From Collinsella sp. (lineage in GTDB: Bacteria > Actinomycetota > Coriobacteriia > Coriobacteriales > Coriobacteriaceae), in the NCBI GenBank assembly GCA_018373675.1, contig JAHAGQ010000014.1, positions 1 through 54,863 on the forward strand: DNA of 54,863 nt, given 5' to 3'. Both the position numbers and the translations under genes were made by a program. Numbering within the stretch: position 1 is the first letter of the stretch; each line of letters starts with the position of its first letter. Positions 1 through 5,868 of the stretch are shown one piece after another. The notes beneath the pieces are model-generated. The model was given only the letters and a program-made list of their open reading frames with translations, was not told where the DNA came from and made no database searches.

Positions 1-1
1 G

Positions 2-73
2 ACGAAACTGGAGAGGAGGTATTACGAGCTCCTGTGCGAATTGGAGAGAACGCTCCCGCAAACTGCCTCTTGA
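2..73 (+). CDS. 3' end of an unidentified gene (partial)
   Basis: Frame 2 is open from the window edge to a TGA at 71-73 and reads as a charged helical tail (KLERRYYELLCELERTL). A terminator-like hairpin overlaps and follows it, as expected for a gene end. The other two forward frames look less protein-like. The family cannot be named from 23 residues. It may belong to the flanking chromosome or to an older element. Confidence 0.35.
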   Translation, partial: TKLERRYYELLCELERTLPQTAS

Positions 74-100
74 CAACTTATAGGAGCGTCGGTTTTATTT
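50..100 (+). terminator. Rho-independent terminator-like hairpin
   Basis: ACGCTCC (50-56) pairs with GGAGCGT (83-89) across a 26-nt loop and is followed by GGTTTTATTT. It would terminate the partial gene that ends at 73. Confidence 0.45.
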
Positions 101-120
101 GTAGATGTTTGGCGCTATTG

Positions 121-175
121 CTCGTATTTTTCTACTCTATTTCTTCGTAAGGCGCTTTTCTTCTTCGAATCTTCG
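121..175. repeat. CTTCG-rich repeat array, left side of accessory region
   Basis: CTTCG recurs at 143-147, 163-167 and 171-175. The 11-mer CTATTTCTTCG (137-147) is also present in the same orientation at 18746-18756, and the bases just upstream of both copies are similarly TATTTT-like. It may be a recombinase arm site or attachment-end remnant, but it is short and AT-rich, so chance is possible. Confidence 0.3.
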
Positions 176-176
176 C

Positions 177-365
177 TCAATGTGCGCAGCGGAAATGCAG
201 CGAAACACCTCGAAATCCGATCGAAATATCGGCCTGGACTTCCAGCAAGATTGGACGTTTCTGCAAGTTGCTCAGGCGTATCCCGCCTTGCGTTTGGCAT
301 CCGAAGATATCGTGGATGCGGTCGTTCGAGACCACTTCGCCGATATTAAGGTCCTGCTCAAACAT
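177..365 (-). pseudogene. N-terminal fragment of an HNH/McrA-like endonuclease
   Basis: The frame starts at ATG 365 behind a GGCGGAGC ribosome binding site. Its first 28 or so residues (including IGEVVSND and IFGCQTQGGIR) match, from memory, the conserved N-terminus of a family of HNH restriction-type endonucleases. In that family this segment leads into NTLVIISDHTKGLY. Here the similarity stops after GGIRLSN and the rest, down to 177, has no family features. The catalytic HNH part is absent, so the gene is a 5' fragment cut by a deletion or rearrangement. The family match is moderate; the truncation follows from it. Confidence 0.45.
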
Positions 366-436
366 ATTGTGCTCCGCCCTGCCGGGATTGAATAGCTCGC
401 CTGAGCGCTGCGCCGCGAGCCGGCGAGGTCAATGGC

Positions 437-682
437 CTACAGCCAGGACGATCTGGCGGCATCCCACCACTCGGCGCGGACGCGGGTGGCCGCGAGCAGG
501 GCCCCGCACACCGCAAAGAGCTCGTAGTCCGCCAATGTCGTCGCCATCTGCATGAGCTCAGCCAGGAGATTGAGACGGTCAGCGGTGCCAAGGTCGCCGA
601 ACGCCCCGATTGCGTTCGCGATCCGGCGCGCCTCCTGGCTGATGTTCGGGCTATTAACATCCTTATCGGGGTTCATGGACAT
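437..682 (-). CDS. small conserved protein, paralogue of 2655-2885
   Basis: This 81-residue soluble protein has no recognised family. The C-terminal half carries ADYELFAVCGALLAATRVR followed by EW, nearly the same as in the protein at 2655-2885, while the N-terminal half diverges, so the two are paralogues inside one element. An AGGAGGAAGG Shine-Dalgarno region precedes ATG 682; ATG 676 is an alternative with better spacing. The upstream DNA (781-836) is also repeated upstream of the paralogue, so gene and leader were duplicated together. Function is unknown. Confidence 0.6.
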   Translation of the reverse strand: MSMNPDKDVNSPNISQEARRIANAIGAFGDLGTADRLNLLAELMQMATTLADYELFAVCGALLAATRVRAEWWDAARSSWL

Positions 683-780
683 CCTTCCTCCTCGATCCCA
701 GCCAAGAGCATAGGAATACCTGCACAGCAGACGTAAACCATAGTTTACGTTCCGGGGAAAACGCGCTGGGAAAGCAAACT

Positions 781-836
781 CGGCATCCGCCGAGATGTGC
801 CCACGGCCCCGCGACCGGGTTGCACCTCCGCTGCGC
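781..836. repeat. dispersed GC-rich repeat, copy 1
   Basis: It starts CGGCATCCGCCGA and ends CCTCCGCTGCGC. It matches 2967-3021 at roughly 80 percent by eye. Each copy lies upstream of one of the two paralogous small genes. Confidence 0.55.
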
Positions 837-923
837 GGCCTCATGATCGACTACGGCGTCGGTGTGAGCACGAGACAGGTCTACGAGATCAAGGCCGTTG
901 ACACCGATTTCTTCGACGAATAG
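836..923 (+). pseudogene. 3' remnant of an mrr-like restriction gene
   Basis: These 88 bases encode the last 28 residues of an Mrr-like nuclease, ending VDTDFFDE and a TAG. They match the 3' end of the intact gene at 14006-14944 in all but a handful of bases, and the intact protein ends VDTDFFEE. No upstream coding sequence of the nuclease remains; the homology begins directly at the edge of the GC-rich repeat. The remnant runs on the plus strand and the intact gene on the minus strand, so the two form a 13-kb-spaced inverted repeat around the mobilization module. Confidence 0.8.
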
Positions 924-943
924 CGCGTGTCTGCAACGCGCCG

Positions 944-1693
944 CTACCGCGTGCCCTTCCGCCCGTTGCATTTCGAGCAGAGCACCTGCAGGTTGAATGG
1001 AACGGTCTTGCCGCCCTTCGCGACCGGCACGATATGGTCGACGTGCAGGCCCACGCCGTCCGGCATGTATTTCCCGCATATCTGGCAGGTGTAGTTGTCC
1101 CGGCGGGCGATCTGCTCGCGCAGCTGCTTCGTCATCAGCCTTCGCTGGTTCTTGGCGTGATAGTCCCTGAGCGTCGCCTCGTCGTTGATAGCGGCGAGGC
1201 GGATACGGCGCTCGACGATCCACTCCCAGTTCACGTCAAGCTCGGAATCATCCATCGACACCTTGTAGGACGTCTTCACGTAGTTGGCCTGCTTGTACCT
1301 CGTCTGGTCGCGGCAGGTGATGAACCTAAAGGCCCTGTCATCGTCGACCACCTCGGCGTACTGACGCTCGCGCCGGCTGCGGAGCCGGCAGGTTTTCAGA
1401 TACTCTTCTTGCTCGTGCTTCCAGTTCTGGATGTATGCCCTATGGGCGACGATGGCGTCCCAACCGGCCGGGTCCATAAGGTGACGGTCGATGTAGTCCT
1501 CGATCCTCACGTTGCGCCTGCCAGACACATCGAAGCGGGCCACGTAGTAGGGATACCTAAAGGGGCTCGCCAGAATCCTGCGAACCAGGACCGCGATTGC
1601 ACAGACCAGGGCTATGACCAGCACGCCGAGAACGAAATAGGGCGTCAGGTCGACTATATAGTGGTACCCGTCTATCTCATAGAGCTGAGTCAT
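944..1693 (-). CDS. membrane-anchored HNH endonuclease
   Basis: The protein has 249 residues from ATG 1693, chosen for the GGAAGGAAG site just upstream; the reading frame is open further but without a good start. Residues about 18-38 form one hydrophobic segment. A charged middle region follows, and a C-terminal HNH domain spans residues 203-249 with CQIC, LHVDHIVP, NLQVLC and CNGRKG, giving two CxxC zinc knuckles and the catalytic His. HNH domains nick or cut DNA using one metal ion. Tethering at the membrane suggests it acts on incoming DNA, or that it is an accessory of the mobile element, but this is inference. The domain call is firm and the biological role is unknown. Confidence 0.8.
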   Translation of the reverse strand: MTQLYEIDGYHYIVDLTPYFVLGVLVIALVCAIAVLVRRILASPFRYPYYVARFDVSGRRNVRIEDYIDRHLMDPAGWDAIVAHRAYIQNWKHEQEEYLKTCRLRSRRERQYAEVVDDDRAFRFITCRDQTRYKQANYVKTSYKVSMDDSELDVNWEWIVERRIRLAAINDEATLRDYHAKNQRRLMTKQLREQIARRDNYTCQICGKYMPDGVGLHVDHIVPVAKGGKTVPFNLQVLCSKCNGRKGTR

Positions 1694-1895
1694 GGCATTC
1701 TTCCTTCCCCAAGGATGGCAAAATGATACCAAGACGCGGGTCTTCCGGATCGCGGGCGCTTTCCACGCGATACATCCATGCCCCTCCGTCCGGACACCGC
1801 ACACCGAACCCCCACACCACGTTCGCTTTACAATCAAGAACATTCGTTCGACAATGAAGCCCGTGAGATACAAACGGATGTTCGGGGGTACGCGC

Positions 1896-2213
1896 ATGAT
1901 CATGAAAAAGCACTCGCTTGCGGGAACCTGCGGCATACCCACCGATGCACAGCGCATCTACATCCCCGTGGACGCCAACGGCGCGGACGACCCCGACCAC
2001 GGCCCGTCCGATCCCGTCACCATCCACTGGCCGGACGGCCGCAGTTGGAAGGTTGAGAGCATCTACGCCCGCCAGGAGTTCGGCCGCGCCATCTTCGGTA
2101 ACCTCTGTGTGCGTTACGACGTCTGCATCGCGAAGCAGCGCAAAACGGTCTGGTGGGAGCACGGCGACTGGTTCGTCGAGCGCGGTGGCGGCATGGCGGT
2201 GATGCCCGAGTGA
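1896..2213 (+). CDS. WPDG-motif small protein, tandem paralogue 1
   Basis: This 105-residue protein reads MIMKKHSLAG from ATG 1896, with GGGGG six bases upstream; ATG 1878 and ATG 1902 are alternatives. The body contains VTIHWPDGRSWKVE and RYDVCIAKQRKTVWW. The next gene encodes the same pattern (VRVCWPDGRGFTIDE), so the two are diverged tandem duplicates. There is no signal peptide or membrane segment. The beta-rich look (alternating hydrophobic and charged residues, many Trp) suggests a small beta-barrel or sheet domain. It overlaps the following gene by four bases (GTGA), which implies translational coupling. Function is unknown. Confidence 0.65.
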   Translation: MIMKKHSLAGTCGIPTDAQRIYIPVDANGADDPDHGPSDPVTIHWPDGRSWKVESIYARQEFGRAIFGNLCVRYDVCIAKQRKTVWWEHGDWFVERGGGMAVMPE

Positions 2214-2611
2214 TAGGCCACACAAAGGACTTCGGCGGCGGCATCACCGTTCGCGCCAACGGCGACAAGCCCGGCAGACGCGTCCATAAGCAGTACGTAG
2301 ACGTCTACGCCCGCACTAACGCCGACGGAACGACGGTGCCTGTCCGCGTCTGCTGGCCGGACGGCCGCGGCTTCACGATCGACGAAATCATTCGAATAGA
2401 CCCCTTCGGCGCGGTCATCCACGACGCGCAGACGGCGGTCTACACGGTGCGCTTCGGCGGCTGGACCACTCAGCTCATGCTGGAGCACTACCACAGGGAG
2501 GACCCCATTCACGGGGCAGATGACCGCCTGCGATGGTGGGTCTGGGCGTTCGAGAACACCCGCTCGAAGAACGACGTTTCCGCACCGCCTGCCGACACGC
2601 GCGTCCGGTGA
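2210..2611 (+). CDS. WPDG-motif small protein, tandem paralogue 2
   Basis: This 133-residue protein starts at GTG 2210, which overlaps the stop of the preceding gene in the sequence GTGA; an ATG further upstream lies within the preceding gene and is less likely. It shares the WPDGR core and the downstream Tyr/Arg/Trp-rich strand pattern (YTVRFGGWTTQ) with its neighbour. Both look like element-encoded orphan genes. Family and role are not recognised. Confidence 0.6.
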   Translation: MIGHTKDFGGGITVRANGDKPGRRVHKQYVDVYARTNADGTTVPVRVCWPDGRGFTIDEIIRIDPFGAVIHDAQTAVYTVRFGGWTTQLMLEHYHREDPIHGADDRLRWWVWAFENTRSKNDVSAPPADTRVR

Positions 2612-2654
2612 ACGCGGGTTGGGTCGTCATGCGGAACGCAGAGGGTGACGTCGG

Positions 2655-2885
2655 CTAGAGCCAAGCTCCGGTCCACTCGCTCCGGTTCCTCGTCGCCGCG
2701 AGGAGCGCACCGCATGCCGCGAGCAGTTCGTAGTCCGCGATCCTGATCCCGACCGACATGGCCTCGGCGAGGACTTCAATCCTTCTGCCATAATCCTCGA
2801 TCTCGGAGAATACCCCGATACCGTCCATGAGCCGCTGAGCGGCTTCGCTCGGCCCGTCCCCCGTCGTGACATGACGTTCTTCCAT
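2655..2885 (-). CDS. small conserved protein, paralogue of 437-682
   Basis: This 76-residue protein contains IADYELLAACGALLAATRNR and EW, the signature shared with the gene at 437-682. It starts at ATG 2885 with GAGAGGA upstream. The paralogues are predicted soluble and helical. Two related copies with related leaders in one element suggest a selected accessory function, but none can be named. Confidence 0.6.
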   Translation of the reverse strand: MEERHVTTGDGPSEAAQRLMDGIGVFSEIEDYGRRIEVLAEAMSVGIRIADYELLAACGALLAATRNRSEWTGAWL

Positions 2886-3223
2886 GCCGAAACAATCCTC
2901 TCTATGCGAGAAAGGCGATGATAGCAGGTGCTGTTCGGGCCAGCATAAACAGCGTTTTACATTTTACGGCATCCGCCGACGGCGGCCACGGCTCCGTGGC
3001 CGGGTGATGCCTCCGCTGCGCCCTGTAAAGGCCGCTCCATGAGGCCCCGCACAAACCTCCGCTCCGCTCCGGTTGGTGGAGGCCGTCATGGAGGACCTTG
3101 ACAGGCCTTCGCTCCGGCATGGCTTTGCAGGGAGCAAAGCCGACGACGACGCGCGGCGTCGCCATTCGGCTTTGCCCGCAGGGGCGAGATGTTGAGGGCC
3201 ATGTGCCCGGAACGGAGGAAGAC
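2886..3223. other. structured non-coding region with hairpins
   Basis: No convincing gene lies here. It holds GC-rich repeat copy 2 (2967-3021), in which GGCCACGG (2984-2991) and CCGTGGCC (2994-3001) form a tight hairpin. A second hairpin, GGCTTTGC (3121-3128) with GCAAAGCC (3134-3141), lies further on, with a third GGCTTTGC at 3168. It separates divergent genes, so promoters for both sides are expected, but no clear -35/-10 pair was found. A regulatory or transfer-related role is possible. Confidence 0.4.
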
Positions 3224-3523
3224 ATGCGGCAGCTGATGACCGAGGAAATCGCCAAGACGGTGCCGAGGCTCTACGAGCAGGACGGGGCGGAGGACCCCAC
3301 GGTCTACGCCCACTACTTCTCGTGCGTGAACGGATGGGACTGGTGGCTGCTCGAGTTCGACGGAACGGACGAGGCGTTCGGCCTCGTCGAGGGCTACGAC
3401 GACGAGCTCGGCTACTTCAGCATCAAGGAGATGGAGGAGCTGAACCGCCAGATGGGGTTTGCCGCCGTCGAGCGCGACGAGCACTTCTCCCCGAAGCCGC
3501 TCAGCGCCGTCAGGAGGGGGTAG
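3224..3523 (+). CDS. DUF2958 family protein
   Basis: The 99-residue protein starts at ATG 3224 with a GGAGG at 3214-3218; the longer open frame upstream is not needed. It has the DUF2958 pattern throughout: MTEEIAKTVPRLYEQD, then DPTVYAHYF, then WWLLEFDGTDEAFGLVEG, ELGYFSIKEME and ERDEHFSPKPLS near the C-terminus. These proteins are common on plasmids and integrative elements, usually near mobilization or antirestriction-like genes, and have no proven function. The following gene begins five bases after its stop with its own strong ribosome binding site, so the two are probably cotranscribed. Confidence 0.8.
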   Translation: MRQLMTEEIAKTVPRLYEQDGAEDPTVYAHYFSCVNGWDWWLLEFDGTDEAFGLVEGYDDELGYFSIKEMEELNRQMGFAAVERDEHFSPKPLSAVRRG

Positions 3524-3527
3524 CCGC

Positions 3528-4130
3528 ATGGTGACGGTCGAGTTCGACTCCATGGGCGAGGCGGTCCGCCTCGCCCTCGTGGCCGGGGAGTACGTGGACG
3601 GCGGCCTGGCCGTCCTCCTCCTCGACGCCACGGACCCGCGCTCCGATGGCTACATGGCCGAGTGGGGCGTGCTCACGGCGAACGTGCCGGCGGCCGCCGA
3701 GTGGTGCCGCGGGCGGGGCAACATCGCCATAGACGCCGACGCGCCCGCGGCGCTCCTCGAGGCGCTCGAGGCCGCCGGCACGGTCCGGATGGCCGACCGC
3801 TCGGCGGCGTCCGGGATGGCCCGCTACCCGCTGGCCACGGTCGCCGGGCACGCCCTCGGCGGCATGGGCGGCCTGAGCGAGACCCTCGAGGAGGCCCTCG
3901 GCTCGACGGTCGTCGTCGAGTACGAGTCGGGCGGCGACGGCGGCGCGTTCGAGGTGGGGACCGCGCCGGCGGGCTCGGCCGAGCTCGAGCGCATCATTGC
4001 CGCCGCGAGGTCCGAGGCCGACGCGCTGGCAGCCGCCGGCGGATGGGCGGCCGTCCGGGTCGGTTTCGGGGACGCCGAGACCATCGACTGCGAGACGGGC
4101 CGGACGGTCTTCACGGCCGGGGCGGAGTAG
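3528..4130 (+). CDS. DUF4313-like protein with C-terminal extension
   Basis: The 200-residue protein starts at ATG 3528 behind AGGAGGGGG (3512-3520). Residues 1 to about 105 resemble DUF4313: a VEFDSMGEAVRLALV start, YVDGGLAVLLLDA, a strand ending VLTANVP, NIAIDADAP, then a helix and SGMARYPLATV. The last 90 or so residues are an Ala/Gly/Glu-rich extension that I do not recognise. It pairs with the DUF2958 gene upstream, a combination typical of element cargo. Its GC content is very high, which also opens long false frames on the opposite strand. Confidence 0.65.
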   Translation: MVTVEFDSMGEAVRLALVAGEYVDGGLAVLLLDATDPRSDGYMAEWGVLTANVPAAAEWCRGRGNIAIDADAPAALLEALEAAGTVRMADRSAASGMARYPLATVAGHALGGMGGLSETLEEALGSTVVVEYESGGDGGAFEVGTAPAGSAELERIIAAARSEADALAAAGGWAAVRVGFGDAETIDCETGRTVFTAGAE

Positions 4131-4450
4131 CCCCGGCCGCCGCCCGCACGAGCATGCCGGCGACGGCGTGTCCCTCGCGGCGTCTCCCAGGGACGCTTCG
4201 CGTCGTCCCCGGACCCCTGTGCGCCAAAGGGACGAGTCCCCTTGGAACCCCGGGCTGCCGCCGGCGGGCCGTGAACGGCGGGCCAATCACTCGGCTTCAA
4301 CTCGCGATCGCCCCGCCGTGTCACGCCCCGCCGGCTCTCGCTCCGGCTCCGTTCGATGGCTCCCATGGGTCGCCATCACTGCACCTCCGCTCACCTGTCC
4401 CGTTGCACTCCTGCTATTCGCCCCACGTTTCTCGGGACATGCAAGATGTG

Positions 4451-4497
4451 TATCTGTGCGTACGCGGCGACTTGCAGCCTCCGCGTACGCACAGATA
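4451..4497. repeat. 17-base perfect inverted repeat, oriT candidate
   Basis: TATCTGTGCGTACGCGG (4451-4467) is the exact reverse complement of 4481-4497, with a 13-nt loop. Similarity extends outward as CAAGAT (4442-4447) and ATCTTG (4496-4501), offset by a few bases. There is no T-run after either arm, so it is not a standard terminator. It lies downstream of the mobilization genes and could be an origin of transfer, a nick-site hairpin or a protein-binding site. Confidence 0.55.
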
Positions 4498-4563
4498 TCT
4501 TGCCCTGCGGGGCCGTCCCCCGGGCTTGCGGGACGCCTGTTGCGTTCCGGTCCCGGGAGACGA

Positions 4564-4587
4564 GAAGAGGGGCCAAGGCCCCTCTTC
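4564..4587 (-). terminator. hairpin at the end of the mobilization operon
   Basis: An 11-base perfect stem (GAAGAGGGGCC, 4564-4574, with 4577-4587) lies 13 bases past the stop of the gene at 4600-4851. It lacks a strong U-tract on the minus strand, so it may be an RNA-stabilising hairpin or a weak terminator. Confidence 0.45.
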
Positions 4588-4599
4588 AAGATGTGCCGA

Positions 4600-4851
4600 T
4601 TAAGCTTGTTGCTCGTTCGCCCAACCGGTATCGATGCCCGTGTCGCGCACCACGAGGACGGCCGTGTGACCGGAAGCGCGGCGCACGCGGAATCCCCCGC
4701 CATCTCCATCGACGCGGCAGAGAGCGTCGAAGAAATCCCTCCCCGCGCCATCTTGGTACCAGGGAGAATCCGGAACATTGTCGGTAAGCCTCAGCTCGGC
4801 TATGCCATCGCGCATTTTGAGCTTGGCATCGAGCTTGATGTTGATTTCCAT
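4600..4851 (-). CDS. hypothetical protein after the relaxase gene
   Basis: This 83-residue protein starts at ATG 4851 (MEINIKLDAKLKMRDG). GAGAGGAG sits nine bases upstream, whereas ATG 4857 would be too close. It is the last gene of the minus-strand mobilization operon, 38 bases after the relaxase stop. It is charged, beta-rich and has no membrane segment. I do not recognise the family. By position it could assist mobilization, or be passenger. Confidence 0.6.
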   Translation of the reverse strand: MEINIKLDAKLKMRDGIAELRLTDNVPDSPWYQDGAGRDFFDALCRVDGDGGGFRVRRASGHTAVLVVRDTGIDTGWANEQQA

Positions 4852-4889
4852 AGCCATTACTCCTCTCGCCGGGCGCATCTCGCACCCTT

Positions 4890-5858
4890 CTACATTTCGT
4901 TGTCCCGGCCGTCGTCCATCGACCTCTCCGCCATCCGGTAGACGGCGGCACCGATGCCCAGGGCGTGCTGTATGCCGCCCCTCGTGAAGCCGCGACCGAG
5001 CTTGCGGCCGCTGATCGCGGCCTTCCTGACGGCGCGCCCGCGCGCATCCCTGCGGTCGTATGTCGGGCGGTACTCGAAGACGAGGTCGCGCTCCCCGAGG
5101 TTCCGGTCGCGGCTGAGGCGCATGTGGACGCCCCTCCGCTCCAAGGCCTCGTTGAGCGCGCGCATCCTGTTCGGCGCGCCGGACGCCGCGACCTCGCGAA
5201 CGCTCTCGCGCACGACCCGGCGCACATGGTCCTGGTCGGTCTCGAAGCCCGGGGCTGCCTTCGAGCCGATCTCGCGGGCCCGCCGCTCGCCCCTCGACTC
5301 CTGCCGGGCGTGAACGCGGCTGTTGCGCGCCCCGCGCTCAAGCTGGGAGAGCCCCCAACGCTCGTCCATCTCGCGCATCCTCGCCGCGTGGAGGGTCTTC
5401 TGACGGGACGACCTGCCGTCGTTGAGGCGCTTTCCGGTCGAGAGGTCGGTCCGGTTGATGGCGATATGGACGGCGTACCGGTCGGTCCCGTCCTTCGAGT
5501 GCTCCAGATGGAGCGCCCACGCCGCCTCCTGGTTCGGGTAGTAGCGGGCAACCCACTCCCGGGCGAACTCCATGCAGCCATCCCTGGACATCTTTCCCCC
5601 GTTGACGTCGCACTCGTCAGGGTTGAACGCGATGATCTGGTGGTAGCAGTAGGTGCATTTCGAGCCCTTGCGGCCGGGCTCGTTGTGGCCGTAGGCCTCG
5701 CGCGTACGGTCCATCTCCCTGGCCCAGTTCTCCGGTTCGTTGAGGTTCTGCGAGTCGAAGTCGAGCGCATCGTGCTTCTCGCTCGTTCGGTCGAGATAGC
5801 CCGACAAACTCTTCATGTGCTGCGCGCTCGTGATCGCCACCTGCTTGATAGCCGTCAT
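4890..5858 (-). CDS. mobA: MOBP-type relaxase
   Basis: The 322-residue protein starts at ATG 5858, 10 bases after the coupling-protein stop and behind AGGGGGAC. It is a relaxase of the MobA/VirD2-like superfamily. Tyr21 (GYLDRTSEKH) is the likely catalytic tyrosine. The metal-binding histidine motif is at LHLEH (His117 and His120) and VHIAIN (His131). CYHQIIAFNPDE is the typical strand before them. It would nick oriT, bind the 5' end covalently and pilot the strand to the coupling protein. The Arg-rich C-terminal third probably binds DNA. The length is short but complete for mobilizable elements. MobC upstream and VirD4 adjacent support the call. Confidence 0.88.
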   Translation of the reverse strand: MTAIKQVAITSAQHMKSLSGYLDRTSEKHDALDFDSQNLNEPENWAREMDRTREAYGHNEPGRKGSKCTYCYHQIIAFNPDECDVNGGKMSRDGCMEFAREWVARYYPNQEAAWALHLEHSKDGTDRYAVHIAINRTDLSTGKRLNDGRSSRQKTLHAARMREMDERWGLSQLERGARNSRVHARQESRGERRAREIGSKAAPGFETDQDHVRRVVRESVREVAASGAPNRMRALNEALERRGVHMRLSRDRNLGERDLVFEYRPTYDRRDARGRAVRKAAISGRKLGRGFTRGGIQHALGIGAAVYRMAERSMDDGRDNEM

Positions 5859-5868
5859 GTCCGTCCCC

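Larger units (their letters stand above)
4131..4599. other. 469-base non-coding region with large inverted repeat
   Basis: No gene is supported here; the open frames read as low-complexity Arg/Ala/Pro strings. The region holds the 17-base inverted repeat at 4451-4497 and the hairpin at 4564-4587, and lies at the convergent ends of the DUF4313-like gene and the mobilization operon. Confidence 0.6.

Noticed and set aside
105..395. 96-residue plus-strand open frame
   Set aside because: It has no ribosome binding site, starts inside the repeat array and overlaps the better supported minus-strand HNH fragment.
807..816. CCCCGCGACC, identical to the tRNA acceptor end
   Set aside because: The match is only 10 GC-rich bases, lies inside the dispersed repeat and lacks the neighbouring T-arm sequence, so it is not a convincing attachment-site duplicate.
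3510..4286. 258-codon minus-strand frame
   Set aside because: It is the shadow of the DUF4313-like gene, Arg/Gly-rich and without a start site.
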